Counted from the first letter of the stretch, positions 11,706 to 26,469 are shown. The stretch: 64,000 nt of DNA from Anarhynchus alexandrinus (GCA_008711295.1 VUYV01000089.1:2162945-2226944); one strand, 5' to 3'. Numbers and translations are program-made. The notes: generated by a model not told the origin, from the letters alone.

Positions 11706-14700
11706 CCAGTAACCAATTCCTGTAGTCCAACCTACAGGTAAAGACTGTTACCGTCTCTGTATATGATTCTGCCTTATGTATGCAGACCTAATTCTTTATC
11801 CATTTCAGCATTAAGCTTTACCTATCCCACCCAAAGCTGTGAAGATGTACAAGTTGTGCGCACACATCAGGCCACACTTTATTGTGTGAATAAAAGCAGG
11901 TAAATATGCTACCACTGTTCATAAAATTACAATACATTAGTATATGTGTTTTCTTTAATTCCTCTAACTGTGCAACTTCAGTGTTCTCTTCATGATGGTG
12001 TTTCTATAAGATACACATATATACAGTACATGCAAGTGTGTACATATATAAAATTACAGTAAATTTTAAGTAAAAGTATTCCACAAATTTGATAGGTATT
12101 GAAATAATTATTCTAATATTAAAAAATTTTACTTTTATAATTATGGAACAGAAGTCTTGTACTTTTGCTTACTTATCTAATCAGATTATACTAATTTGGA
12201 TTTAGCTACAAAAAATATTTTTCTGTAGAAGGAAGACATAACAAAAAGATGAAATAAAATCAATCTGGACTCCAAATTCAAAATTATTTTGTGGAAAAAA
12301 AAAGCTAACCAAATAACACACTTTGACTATTTCATTTTATTTGCAACCACTGACTGAAAAGGGTAGATCAATTTAAGAATAGATTATAAGATATTTTAAC
12401 TTTCTTCTTTATTTTTTATTGCATTCTTTTTGGTTTGTTTTCTTTTTTTTTTAGCAAGTAAATCAGAAATTATGCATCTTTGAGCAATTTTTCGTTGACC
12501 CTATGGTCTTATTATCGTCAAATAGCAAATGTCATTGTTTACATCCTCACCAGCATTATTTACTTGACAATATTTATTACTTGGTAAGCAATATGGATTT
12601 CTGACCTCTACTGAAATCAGTTACTTAAAAGCACAAGGATGCTACTGCTCCTACAAGCCTAGATTTAGAAAAAAAAGAAAAAAAAGATTCTGTCCTCCTG
12701 TCCATTTACCTAGTTATGCTATATTTCATTGCATTATAGACAGTATATGACAGGAGATCATAGCTCCCCCACTCCCCCAACCCCAACCATGTCTTGGTCA
12801 TGCTGTTCCCATTGATAACATAACATCTGGAGAACCTCTGTTTCCCTTCGTGCTGCAATTACATTCTCTGTTGTCAACATGCAGAACCCAGCCACACTGG
12901 GGTCCTGACACAACAGGGTTAATGGGTATTTACCTTAGTTTGACACCTGAAAGAGTTAAGTACCCATCTGATATTTAGTACACAGGTGTTCTGTTCACTC
13001 TCTTCATTTTGAATGAAACAACCCAAATACCTATTTTTTTCTTTCATGTGAGAATTTGTAAAGTCTTTCAAATTAACAAGCAGTTTATAACTAGTAGGTT
13101 TCTAATGTCTATTACTATACTGCTGCTCAGAAGATTTTGTTTACCGTCTTTGAAACGTGTATGTTCTGGATATTTTATGAATAGAGGAAAAAAAGCAGTA
13201 GTAATTGAAAGAGACAGTATCGAGGGGACAAGGCATCCTCCTTGTTCTCATAATTACTGGTCCAGAAACTGTGTTGAAGGGATTGAATATTCAGACAACT
13301 GAAAAGGAAAACAACTCTGTTGCTCTCAGCTCATTATACTCTGGCAAATCATTGCCTATTTCACAGGTTCTCACAATAGTTACTGGGGCCACAAATGTCA
13401 TCATTAAGTAAGAAAAATAAGTGTAAAGTCACTTTGTCTTCTTCTTTAAGTCTTACGAACAATCTGTGAAATCACAGATTTTTATTAACTTTCAGCCGAG
13501 ATGGAATGTCTTACTCTTAACTCTGAAATCTATTAGCATTAACCTCATAAAAGTCCACAGCAAACAAAAATATCAACAAGCATTTGACTGTGCACTAGAT
13601 CCATCCAAGTTAACTCTGGCCTGATCCTTCTGTATAGAGCCTCTCATTGAAATAAAGTTGCCATTTTCCATGAGTTTATTCCATTAACACAATTTACCCC
13701 ATGTATGCATTTATTTTTTTTAAATCATATATATATTTAAAAATAAGTAGATATCCAGATCAGATTTTTTGGTGGGGCAAACAGATGAACTCAGTATAAC
13801 TACTTAAGATGGTAGCTGTCTCTCTTTGTATTAAATACAGAGCCTAGTTTTGGTAATCAGTGAAGGGAATATATCATTCTGATATTTTTTAATTGTCTAC
13901 CATACATCTTTTTTTACCCCTGAGACTATGCCTTTAAAAGTGGTACCAATCTTTTAGTAGTAATAATGTAATGAACTAACATGAACTGATTTATAATGGT
14001 ATGCGCCAAATGATCAGAGATACAGCTAAAAGTACAGTTTCAGAAAACCATAAACACCTTTCTCACCTGTGCTTTCATGCAAATGTTTAAAAAAATATTT
14101 CCAAAACCTATCATTTCTGTTTTAAAGACCCTAACAAATTTTCTCACTGCATCTGAAGCTGCGTTTAGAAGTTATCTATTCCAAGCACAATTACCTTCAA
14201 GGAATTTTGGTAAAGATATCAAGCCCTCTATCTCAAGTAAGTGTTCTGAGGTCACAACTATTAAAATTTTATATACCTTAGTTTATACTCAGAGATGCTG
14301 GAAATATTCCCCACTTACCTTTTTGTCAGGGAGAAATTCACGTACGCTCTTCGCAGTCAATTAACAGTTAAACCTACCTGGCTCTTTCAAGATAGGAATG
14401 AATTTTCTGATGATAGCAAGTGACTGAAACTGTGACTGCAGCAGTATAGCACAGGAGACAAGAGATAATGCCCTATCAAATCACTTTCAGTATTGGAGAT
14501 TATAGGAACACCCAGAGCTGAACTTCCATTCAGCAGAAGTCGTCCAAGAAAAAGGGATATAATGAGAGACTTCATCTTAGAGCAGTATACTTCTCGGCAA
14601 GAAAAGACTGAAATTTATCTAACAGACCGCTGCTTATTTCCTGGGAGATGTTTGAATTGACTTTAGAGATAGGTGACTTGTTATTCCACTAGCAGAGAAC

Positions 14701-16651
14701 ACAGAAAACATATTGAAACCAAGCTAGAATGAGAGCTAAAGGAGAAGGCATACTATATGTTTTTCTTTGTATCCCTCTAAAGAAAGTAATTACTTTTTTT
14801 CTTTTTGCCAGTCTTTGTATTTTATTAAAATAAACGCATTTTATTTTGTTTCAAAGTTCACCCTAGTGCTGCCAGACTGTCAATCACCAAACAGTCCAGA
14901 GCTGAAAACAGGGAATGGATTCTCAGCTGTGGAAATCTGTGTCTCAGGAGTAAATCTTCTGTAAGTCTCTTGGACTGCATCCACTAGGATGTAAGGACGT
15001 GATTTCTTGGTCTGATGACACAAGGTGCTGGACAAAGAGGTGAGTGTCCCCTTGGCAAGTGTAAACTGGAGTATTTTTGAGACTGTATGCATCATCCGTG
15101 TGTGCATCACTTGTACCTTAGCAGGAAAGGATATTACCAAGAGAGTGGCAATAAAAATAAACTTTCCAAAAACCTGGAACTAAAAATACATGTAGTGGAA
15201 ATGGGATAATATTCATACAAACCATACCAACAATGCCAAAATGTAAATAATAGAAATTGAAATAATAATGGCAGTTGATGGTCCTGTGAGCAAGGAAGGT
15301 AACCCAAAGGCTTACACAGCCACCAAAATGTTAGATAATTTTTACATCCATTTGCAGATAGAGTTAATTAATCTTCCCAGGATTCTGGAAATGTAGCCTG
15401 GCTGGTGCCAGTGATCAGCCGATGTTGCTGTTAAGGAATCAGGGAACCAACTCCCAGTGGCAGTGGGACTTGTGACATGTGCTGATGAGCTGGAATAAAC
15501 CTCTCTCACAGGAGATAATAATAATGTTGCATGATAGCTATGTTGCATTGAACATAATTCATGCAGACCACTGAAACTAAAAAGCTGGGACACAAAGCGG
15601 TTACTTCCAGTCTGGGCTTTCTTCCAGTCTTCTCACAAGTTCACTACCAACACACAGTGGAGTGAATTGCAGCAAATGTGCTGACTTGTGAAACAAATCC
15701 ATCTATGGCATCTTAATCCTGGCTCTGTCTGCTGTGATTCCCTGCTGGGTTTAGGTCTTTGGTCATTGGGTTCTTTAGGTCCCTACCCAACTGAGCTTAC
15801 CCTGCCAAGTCTGCATGCCTACCTTCTCCTTTAACCTAACATAAAGCTAGTATGGACACACTGTAATGGTCTTTCTACTCACAAACTCCTCTCCAACTGT
15901 ATGTTAATTAAGGGTAAAGACAATTATGTGTGGTGTCCTTGTCTTTGTACTGGGAGTAAACCTTCAATGACACTTCTGAAGTGCTGGCTCTGACCATCCA
16001 CTACGTGTAATCTTTAACCAAACTTAAATAGAAGGACAGCCTGATTGTAAACCTCCAGAGAGAGGGACTGCACTGCCAGTGTGACAGCTGCCTGCAAAGG
16101 GAGGTGGAGGGGGGAAAAGTGAGCAACGGATCCTGAATATGAGGTATAGAGATGGAACATGAGATGGAGTAGAGACCTCTAAATCAAGCGTTAAATGTTG
16201 AGAGGATGTCACTATAAAGTGAGACACAGCTGCCTAAAAGAAAAAGAAGGGCCTAACAGGGCAAGTAGGGCGTAACAGGGCAAGTATATCAGCAGACAAC
16301 TGGACTAAATATTCCATGAGATTTCTTCCACGCATACTGCTACAGAAAAAAGCTTACAAATTCACTTTAACATTTCTGCATGTAATTTATTTTTCCCCCA
16401 TGCTTTTTAGGGTGATGGTAGTAATTTTTTTTTTTCTTCTAGAATTTTGCTACAGCTTTGATTTTGGAGGGAATTACAATCCTCTCTTGATTAACACTTT
16501 TATTTGAACTACTATTTAAATGAATTGAATACTGCAAGTAACATTCTGAAATATATTTGCATATCATATATTGAAGTCAACTAAACAAATATTTCAGAGT
16601 GTCATAAAAAGAGCAGAATTTCAGTTTAAGGAGAAATAATCTAGGCATTTT
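11706..16651. other. AT-rich DNA, no gene seen
   Basis: No recognised gene. The stretch 14860-16230 is mixed in composition, with several short open frames on both strands, none protein-like. An AATAAA within 'gctggaataaacc' near 15492 is the only LTR-like hint there. Confidence 0.4.
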
Positions 16652-16652
16652 C

Positions 16653-16686
<34 letters not shown>

Positions 16687-16692
16687 GTTATT

Positions 16693-16731
<39 letters not shown>

Positions 16732-16753
16732 ATTGTTATTATTATTATTATTT
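16652..16753. repeat. Compound ATT/GTT trinucleotide microsatellite
   Basis: About 100 bases of trinucleotide repeat: an ATT block, then a block of about a dozen GTT units, then a short ATT block again. A few GTT units are scattered at the junctions. The symmetric ATT-GTT-ATT order suggests the GTT core arose by point change and expansion within an older ATT array. Confidence 0.95.
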
Positions 16754-18078
16754 TGACACTCTTGCTCTGTCCAGGCAAAAGTAAAATCTCAAACAGCTGC
16801 TTTATTAGTCTCTGGCTTTTACTGAGTCGAGATGTACTGAGCTATACCACCATAATTCATAGAAATAACCGTTCAGGAAGAATGTTGATACCTTGTTATT
16901 TCTGCTTCCATTGTTTTATTTGCTTTACACTGCTTAATAATCCTTGTCATGTTATTTTTCATTATTTATAAATGTGATAGAGCAGGCAACATATTCTATT
17001 CTATGCGGTCCAACTTTCACATGGAACAGTAAGCCAGAGAGAAAAAAAATAGATCATGCACATCTATAAAACTAGAAACTGTTGTAAAATTGGACTGCTT
17101 ATGTTTCATTCTTGTCTCTCAGTTCTATTTTTAGCTGAAGGATAGATTCATGCCATTCTATTTTCTTTTCTTGTTTCATCAGTTATTTTTTAAGATTATC
17201 TCATTTCTGGATTTATTTTTCCCTTTAGAGTCATGTATCAAAACAGGATGTCAAAACTACTAGTTCCTGAAAGGTAACAGTGGCCACCCTGCTGCATTCA
17301 CTGGTCAGTCTACAGTGACGATCATGGTTCAAAACAAAGGGAACAGAATGACCAGTAAATAGAACAATTTAACATTATTGATATCATTACCCAATTGGGT
17401 AAATACTTATACATTGATAGTATGTCTTCAATAATTTGAAATGCAAATTTTGTATGGGTTTTCTTGTCTAAAAATCCTAGTAAAATGGAGTATTAAATGC
17501 ATGTGTATATATGTGCAGCCCATACTTTCATGTGTACCTATAATGTCAAATATAAATTTTATTTTTAACCGACGTGAATACCAAACTAGGTCACTTATTT
17601 TGCTCTTCTGAATTTCTTATACAGCCTAAAGTTTGGGAGAGAAATTGAGACTTTTTTCAAGTATTTTTTTAAAAAAGACATGTAGATAAACCTTACTATG
17701 TTTTTCATTTTATCAAAACCTACCAGTGCTCATCACTATCAGCAAAGTTGCCTGCTTATAAATGCATCTACACAGCTTGAAATATGTATTTGCTTTATGC
17801 ATTTTAACAGGAAAGCCTTCTGTTTTCCTGTTCACAGCACTACTGTAGCTGAAATACAACAGGCAAATCCTGACAGTGCCAACGTTCACAAAGCCAAGAA
17901 CTTGTTAATCCCTTTCTCTTGGCTGTATGTTTGGGAAAGGGTAGCTTTTTGGAGGAAGAAATAGAGAAACAGAAATATTCAATCTATTTGTTACAAGTAA
18001 GGTATTAGAAACAAATGATAAAGTAAAACAATAGTAACTGGGTAGTTAGTTGCTGGCTTGGAGGGGTTCACTTTTTAT
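16754..18078. other. AT-rich DNA, no gene seen
   Basis: I see no exon or repeat that I can support between the microsatellite and the LTR target duplication. Confidence 0.4.
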
Positions 18079-18670
18079 GTTATTGTCATGGCTTCAGCTG
18101 GGATGGAGTTAATTTTCTTGCTAGCAGCTGGTGTAGTGCTATGTTGGATTTGGGATGAGAAACAGTGATGATAGTGCATTAATGTTTTTGGTTGTTGCTA
18201 GGCAGTCAAAGCCTTTTCTGCTTCTTGTACCACCCTGCCAATGAGCAGGCTGGGGGGTACAAGAATCTGGGAGGAGACACAGATGAAACAGCTGTCCCCA
18301 ACTGACCAGAGGAATATTCCATACCACATGATGTCATGCTCAGTACATAAAGCTGGGGGAAGAAGAAGGAATGGGGGGAACATTAGGAATGATGGCGTTT
18401 GTCTTCCCAAGTAACTGTTACGTGTGATGGAGCCCTGCTTTCCTGGAGACGGCTGAACACCTACCTGCTGATGGGAAGCAGTGAATGAATTCCTTGTTTT
18501 GCTTTGCTTGCATGCACAGCTTTTGTTTTACCTATTAAATTGTCTTTATCTCAATCCACGAGTTTTTTCTCACTTTTACTCTTCTGATTCTCTCCCCCGT
18601 CACAACAGGGGGAGTGAGCAAGTAGCTGTGTGATTCTAGCTGACAGCTGGGGTTAAACCACGACAGTTAT
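18079..18670 (+). mobile_element. Solo LTR, type B, complete, with target duplication
   Basis: The LTR itself is 18084-18665 (582 bp), from TGTCATGGCTTCAGC to TTAAACCACGACA. It is flanked by a perfect 5-bp direct repeat, GTTAT, at 18079-18083 and 18666-18670. A TATA-like 'tacataaag' lies near 18344 and an ATTAAA polyadenylation-type signal near 18534, giving plus-sense transcription. A related copy is at 51643-52168. With no internal region present, this is a solo LTR left by recombination between the two LTRs of a provirus. A 5-bp duplication suits ERVL-like integrases among others, but the family is not proven. Confidence 0.9.
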
Positions 18671-19134
18671 TTAGTACCTTTGTACCACTGGTTTGCAAAG
18701 TGATGGGATTGTTCCCAGAACAGTCATATCAGAATCAGGAGAGTGCACAACAAAAAAGAGAGGAGGGAGTGCTGCGCCCACCAGTATGTTGGGAGATAAG
18801 AACATCAGATCCAGAAAGGAGGATTACAGAGGCTTTCCGCACCACTTTCCATTAACACAGGTTTGCACAGCAGGAACACCCACAGTACATTGTACAGCTG
18901 CACTGTTGCACAGTCTTGCCATTGACACTGATGCTGGATCTTCCCCACTCCAATGTGGGAGTTGACTACTTTTATAAAAATTAATGTAAATCTGTATTAA
19001 TGTATGGTTTAGCATGAAGGATAGATCATCTCTCTCAAATCATCTCTTACTTGTCTTAGACTTGTCAGACTAGCCCAGTTTTAGCATACGAAGTGATTAG
19101 TTCTTATGAGAGCAAAATAAGTGGCTCTCTTAAC
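18671..19134. other. Unassigned DNA
   Basis: Short stretch between the type B LTR and the CR1. Open frames at 18693-18965 (plus) and 18824-19015 (minus) overlap and show no recognisable protein. Confidence 0.4.
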
Positions 19135-20985
19135 ACTGAGGCTGTAAGGTACCTTTGGAGATTGTCTAGTCCAACCTGCTCCTCAAAGCAAGATCAGCCA
19201 GAGCAGGTTGTTCCAGCTGGGTTTTGATATCTCCAAGGATGGAGACCCCACAACCTCTCTGAGCATCCTGCTCCACTGTTTGATCACCCTCACACTAGCA
19301 AAGTATTTTCTTATGTATAAATGAATTTTCCTGTGTTTCATTATGTACCCATTGGCTATCTTCCTGTCACTGGGCACTGTGGAGAAGAGTCTGGCTCCTT
19401 CCTCTTTACTTCCCTGATCTGGTGTTTATACACATTGATAAAATCCTCCCTAAGCCTTCTGTGTTCCAGGTTCCTCATGTCTCATGTGCTCCAAGCCCTT
19501 CATCATCTTCATAGCCATTTGCTGGAATCACTCTAGTATCTCCCTGCCTCTTGTACGGGGCAGCCCAGCACTGGACCCACAGCACCAGGGCTGAGTAGAG
19601 GGAAAGGATCGCCTCCCTCAACCTGCTGACAACACTCTGCCTAATTGAGCCAAGGAAGCTGTTGACCTTATTTTTCACAGGGGTGCACTGCTGGATCACA
19701 GTCAACTTGGTGTATATGAGGACCCTAGGTACAGAACTTTACATTTCCCTTTGTTGAACTTCATGAGATTCCTGTCAGCCCGTTTCTCCAGCCTGTCAAG
19801 GTCCCTATGAGGAGCAACACAACCTCTTGGTTAATCAACTGCTTCTCCCAGATTACCACAAACTTGCTGAGGGTGCACTCTCTCCCATTATCTAGGTCAT
19901 TAATTGAGATGTTAAACAACAATGGCGTCAGTATGAATCTGTGAGATACACCACTAGGGGGTGTCCTCAAGCTGGACTAGATGCCCTTTGAGCAAGCAGT
20001 TGGACCGGTTTTCCATTCACCTCACTATTTATCTAGTCCATACTTCATCAGTTTGTATGTGAGGAAGTTATAGAAGACAGTGTCAAAAGCCTTGCTAAAG
20101 TAAAAATAAACAACATACGCTACTCTCCCCTCCTCCACCAAACCAGTCATCTCATCATAGAAGGATATGAAGTTGATCAGGCATGATTCTCTTTCTTAAA
20201 CCCATGCTCTCTACTCCCAGCTACCTTCTTGTCCTTCAGATATTTGAAGATGGTTACCAGGTTTATTTGCCCGATCACCTTCCCAGAGATTGAGATGAAG
20301 CTTATTGGCCTACAGTTCCCTAGATCCTCCTTCTGGTCCTTCTTGAAGAGAGGACTGACATTTGTTTTCTTTCAGTTCTCAGAAATCTCCCCCAGTCATC
20401 GCAACCTTTCAAAGATGCTTGAATGGCCTCTCAGTGACATCAGCCCATTGCTTCAGTGCTCAGGAGTGCAAGGGACTTGTGTATATCCAGCTTGTTTAAA
20501 TGTTCCCTAAGTTGTTCTTTTGCCACAGGTAACTCTTCATTGTTCTGGACTTTCCCACAGTTCTCAGGTGCCTGATGTTCCTGAGGGCAAATCTTATCAG
20601 TAAAGACTGAGGTTAAGAAGGCATTTTCCATGTCCTTTGTCACAAGCTTACCTGCCCAATTCAGCAGTGGGCACACATTTTTCCTGGTCTTTGTTTTTCT
20701 GCTGATATACCTGTAAAAGCCTTTCTCTTTGCTCTCCACATCCTTCAACAGATTCAAATTGAGGTGGGCTTTAGCTTTCCTAGCTCCATCCCTGCATGGT
20801 TGAACAGCGTCTCTGTATTTCTCCTGAATCACCTGTCCCTGCTTCCACTTCTTGTATGCTTCCTTTCTATGTTTGATTTTTGCCAGCAGCTCCTTGTTCA
20901 GCCTTCCAGGCCTCCTGCCACCTTTTTTTGGCTTCTTGCATGCAGGGATGGACTGTTCTTGAGTTCGGAGGGGGTGATCCTGGAA
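19135..20985 (-). mobile_element. CR1 LINE, 5'-truncated, decayed
   Basis: About 1.85 kb of CR1 on the minus strand, covering the linker after the endonuclease, the reverse-transcriptase domain and the 3' part. Minus-strand frame pieces lie at 20440-20832 (linker, containing SRKTKTRKNVCPLLN), 19761-19970 (RT palm region, containing LLFNISINDLD followed by TLSKF) and 19475-19705 (C-terminal part). Right after TLSKF the catalytic FADD box is lost by frameshift and substitution. The last CR1 3' bases near 19135 are also degraded. Certainly inactive. Confidence 0.88.
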
Positions 20986-23900
20986 AATCAGAAAGCTGTA
21001 ATTATGAGTATTAGGTGTTTAATAGTCTAATATAAAGACATTCCTAAAATTATCTTTGTATTATACGCTTTAAACAGTGAGAAAAGAAACAGGGTTGAAT
21101 ATCTTTGCCATCCATTGATATCAATTGGCACAATAACTCTCTACATTATTTCCTAGTTATTTTTTCATGAAAATTCCCACTTCCCTGGGAGAAAAAACTA
21201 GTAATTTTATCAATTGCTAGTTAACATCAATATCTGACCCTTGAGATTTTTATTCGTAATTATTCTAAAATGTCTGGATTTTAAAGGGATTAAATAGGTT
21301 AACAGAACCCTTTCATGTTTGCTTTCAGCTTTGCAAGTTCTCAAAAAAAATTAAAAATCCTCATCTTTATATATTCCCTGTGCATGTCATTCAGTATTAA
21401 AGTAAATGTATTGAATTTACTCAAATCAAATTTTGTATTTTTCAACCATTTGCTTTCAAAAGCAAAAATCTTAGGTTTGTGAATAAGTTTGTTGTAAACA
21501 ATGTTTTGGCAAGATTAGACAAAGATTAACCTATTGCATTTTTTTGGCATGTGATTGCCAAAAAGATATAGTTTCATTGTTTTTTGACTAAAGAAATGAA
21601 ACTTATGAATGAGAAGAACAGTAAATGATGAATAACAAAACCATAAAATTGTTCATGAATGCTGGGGTTTTTGCATGCAAAACTAAATATTCATACAGAG
21701 AACAGTAATTTCCTAAATATTCATGTTGAACAAAAACTTCTCTGCATGAGTGTTTGCTAGCAATGAATATTAAGGAGCAGGAACACGATCTGAAGAAACA
21801 GCTGTGCAGAACTGAAACAAATGTTCACTTAACCCTATTTTTGTAGTAGCTGTACAGCTCAATTTATCAGGAATCTTTCACTCCTTACTTATCGCTTCAT
21901 CAAGATGCATATATACACAGAGAGAGCTCTTCTATTCCTTCTACACAGTTCTGCCAATTACTGCTATAAATCAATGTTTTACCTCTTTGCCCCACCCCGG
22001 TGTTATACAGGACTTGAGGTCTTGGGAAAGCAAGCAGAGGGTAACCAATTTATTTCCAAACCGCTAGGCTGGAATTAGATGAAGCATTTTACAACATCCA
22101 AAGCCTTTCACTTTCTTGTCACAATCATGAAGGACAAAGGTCCTCGGTGCCCTGTTACTGATTTACAATATTGAAACACATTGTAATTTCTATGAGTTTG
22201 AATTTGTAAAGGGAAGTAAAACTCTTGGTATTACCAAGTAAGGGATTAATGCTGTCAAGCTAGGTACATTACAGCATTGATCCTCCAAACAGCTTGATAG
22301 AGCTACATTTGATTTGGTTGAGTGACTTCAATTTAACATGGAACATGACCTTACAAAAAAGAAAAAAACAGTCAGTGAATAAATGGATTGCCCATATAGT
22401 AAATTTGAAACAAACTGAAGGAGGAGTAGGTAATTGAAAGGCAAATTGTCCCTTCTTACTAGTGAAATATCTGAGTCATTATTCATTCATGGAAGTATTT
22501 CCATTGACTTCACTGAGTTTGGGATATAATTTCAGGGGTTTTGTTTTAGCAGAAAATACGGCATAATGTTCAGTGACTAATGTTATTAATGATTATATAT
22601 GATTAATGTTATTAATGGAATTTATAAGACTATGCAGAAAATTACTTTGAATATACCCAAAGTTATAATTTTATCAGCCAATAATGATAATCCCAGCAGG
22701 GAAGGGAAGCCACCTCTTCCTCAGTTAACTCCTTCTGCTATGATTAGATTTTATTTTTTTTTTAAATTACGGTAAATAATCAACATTAAGGTCTGTTACT
22801 GGATGTTGCAAGAACCACGTGAGATTAAATAGTTTTGAGGGATACTGGTGTCAATGTAGTTCTGCAGCAAACCAGCACAAAAAGCCATTCAAGCAGTGGA
22901 AGTAGCAAACTAACATGTTTTCTCCTCTGCTTTAAAAATTTAAACCTGAAATCTTACCTTATTCACCAAGGGACACACACCAAAGAATCGATACCATTCC
23001 ACAGAGGCAAGTAGTCTCATGATGCATGCCCAGTAAATAAACCATAGTATAATCTCCCCCCAACAATTATTTAGTACAGAGAGAGTAACCAACTCTTAGG
23101 GTTATTGAAAAATGTAAATCTTTAGAAACAAGTCAGCCAGTGTTTTCTCTTCAATCTCGAGACTGGCTCTAGTGTCAAAACTTGCAGAAATCAGATATCT
23201 GTCTCAATAGAGCCTCAAGATATATTTTAATAAAATAAACAGCTTTATAATAAAACAGAATAAGAATGACTCTCTAAATGCATGTTATTTTTTCTGTCAC
23301 TTCAAACAAATGCTGACATTCTAAATCTTATTCATCTTTTCTGTGTCTATTAATTATAGAGGTAATTTAACAGCCACTAAATATAGAGTCCAATAGAATT
23401 TTGGTTGAGCTATGAGTGCAGAATAGGTTTCATTGTTACTTAGATGACTTAAAAGAAAATATTAACATTTTTAAAGATACAGAATATTTTTTTCTCTATG
23501 AAAAATTTCCAGCGTGTTTTATTTGCATTTTTTTTTCTCATTTTGAAAATTTCTACATAAATGCTGCATTTCAGACCAGAACCTGAGGCTCATTTTTTAC
23601 GTTGCTGAAGAAGAGATTGCAAGTACTGTCAATGCATTCATAAACATTTAAATTAGTGTTCCACATACTGCAGCAGGAGTGTGGAGATTGTTGTGTTTGG
23701 TGCTGAACATCAAGGTCTCCCTTGTGGCCAAGACCAATACCTCCCTACCACCGCTATGTAATTCAGTAGAACTGGCCTGTAACAGGATATGAATAGTAAA
23801 AGAATAGTAAAAGTCCATCAAATCATCCAGGAAAATAGATGAGGAGGAGGCAGATGTGGCACAGCCTGGAGTCCAGGAAATGGAAGATATGGAAGGATGT

Positions 23901-26469
23901 GCTTCCCTCCTCTGATATTTTTTCAGATACATCTTGTCCAGCCATTTGCAGCTGCTATGTGGATACACCTCCATATAGATTTCCTCTGGCCTTTCTGTTT
24001 TTTGTTTTTCATTTTTCTTCCTGTCTAGAAATCTAATTTACATGTGGGCAGGCTTAAGCAGTGTTCCCAAATTCATTGTGTGTTCCATATCAGCTGGAGC
24101 TGAACAGGCACAAAACAAGGACTGACATCCCCACAGCTTTTCTGTGATTCTCTATTGTTTGACGTGTCCTCAGATCTGCTTATTTTCCCCTGTTCTCAGA
24201 AGCACATGAAGCACATTGTCCTCATCTGCACAATGCCAACTGCCAGTTGATTTCATTGGATGTAGGAGTGGACCTATAAAGTTAAAATGTGGGTGGAGAA
24301 TTCAGTGAAATTATCTGGCAAAATCTATTTGTAAACAATCATTTGGTCTGTAGGGTGACTTTGCAACCCTTAGGCATGATTAAATAGATTGAGCTCTTCT
24401 CTTGCATTTTATGCTGCCTTTTTAAATTTTCCAGCAATTGCTTTGTGTAGATCTTGTGGTTTGACACAAAGTGCTTTTTTATTGTGTGCTAAAAATAATT
24501 TAATGCAAACACTGCCTAAGCAAGGAGAAACTAAATTTTCTTTTCAATGGTTGACTCTTCATAGTGAATTACAAAAGAAGTTAATAGTGTCAGAACATGT
24601 ATGCAAAAGCTTTAACAAGAATCCATCCAACTTGTCTGTTTAGTTGATATTCTTTCCTCTCCATCAGTTTCGAGGGGTTTTTTGGCAAACCCTGTAACTG
24701 TCAGGATATTAATGAAGATGTTTATAGCTAAGTGAAAGCACAGATTAGATCAGATACCACAGGGAGTTTGTAAGATCAAAGCTTACCCTTTCATAAGTGT
24801 AATGTTGTGAGGTTGTGCTGAAAACTAGAGTTACAGTTAAATAAAAATGTTGACTTATCTTTAAGGCACAGTATTTCCTATCTATTTTACATAAAACTTT
24901 TAAGCATTTTCTGTAATGAATATGATATTGATTTCTATAAAGACATAGACATGGACATATTTTAGTGAAAATTTTTGTCTAGGTTTTGTTTATTGACAAA
25001 GAGCTAAAAACAGTCCCCTGGCTGAAAGTACACTGTGTAAAAGCATGATGAAATCTGTATTTGGTGTAGATTAATAGAGCTTCTTAGTATTTTCAGAAGT
25101 GAAACAGTAAATCAAATATTAATCACTTTCATTCTTATTAGTGTTAATGTGTTTCTAGAAGATTTTATTTGCATCTTCTTAAAAGTGACCTGACATAACC
25201 CTCAATTCTTATAACTAGTTTTAAACATACACTAAGAGAATCATAGAAAATGGTCCTGTATCGTTATAAGTTTGGTTTTCTTAAATGGATTTTCGTAGTC
25301 ACATACCTTGAAATAGTTATTTGAAAATTTTGGATTATCCATCCAGGACCATGAAAAGGTAATTTGGTAAAGTGCAGAAAATTCTCAGAGCTACTCAAAC
25401 TGTGAAATGCAAATGTACTTTTGTACTATAAAAGGCCATTATAATTTTAACAAAATCTGCTGCAAGTAAAAATATGAAAGAAATAATTACAAGTTTTATG
25501 TATAGGGGAAATCTGAAATAGTAACACTGAAATATGATTGAAAAGCAATTTTATTATATCATTCAGTAATATTTTAACAAAATGTAGAGAAAGAATAGTG
25601 TGTTAAATATTATTCATAATAATATGAAGGGAAGACATAGTAAAAAAAAACCCTCTTTTCACTCTTTTCTGTCATTTTGCAGTGTATTTCTAACTCCTTT
25701 TCTACCTTTCTCTCCTTTCTTTGAAATAAAATTAGACTTACAAGGTTAAATAGACTTTCTGGAGTCAAGAAAACTGACCATTGTCAGCAAATTAGTTAAA
25801 TAAACATGTTATGAAAGGAAGTGCTCTAACCTTAGTTGTTAATCTAAGTGCTAAGTGTCTAACCTTAGGTTAGACAACAGGTTTCTTCTGGTGGTAAATA
25901 AGTATTGTGACTTCTCCTTTTAGTCTCTAAAGCAATAGGGTAAAATAGAAGTATCACTGACTTTCAGTTCTGCAGGTAACACACAGCTCTAACTTAAGTA
26001 TTTAGGGATTTTATTCACTGCAGGTGACATTTTGATATCTAATTAAATTGTTCTTTAGAGAAAGAACATCATAAAGCTGGCTTCAAAAGACCATGAACCT
26101 TATTAGTTAAGTACTTGCTCTTTAAAAAGTGCATATTTTATGACACAAAAGCGTTGGGGGGGGGTGCACTTTCAGTACAAATGAATTTCTGATGTGCATT
26201 TGCCAAACCGCTCAAAAGGCTGCAGACAGTAGCTCATACACTATATCCAATTTGTTTTCAGAATATATTATTTCAGAACAAATAGCCATCATAGCCATGT
26301 CATTTTCCTGATTAAATATTCTTTGTATTTAATGATATTGTACAGTTCCTTCACCTCATTACATTTCTTTTTTTTTTCTTCTGTTATATAAGAAAGTCCC
26401 ATTAAGATTGTTTAAATAATCTGTAACATCCAGCAGAATGTTAATTTTCCATTTATTCACCCAGGAGAG
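20986..26469. other. AT-rich DNA, no gene seen
   Basis: About 5.5 kb with no repeat that I can name. The longest open frame (minus 23648-23974, 108 codons) has no recognisable domain. Short local duplications occur, for example the 'taatgttattaatg' pair at about 22581-22618. Confidence 0.4.

Noticed and set aside
23648..23974. 108-codon minus-strand open frame
   Set aside because: No recognisable family or splice sites; a plus-strand frame overlaps. Not supportable as a gene.
25230..25255. 'aatcatagaaaatggt', resembling the CR1 3' end
   Set aside because: Only about 15 matching bases with no continuation; chance or an unprovable scrap.
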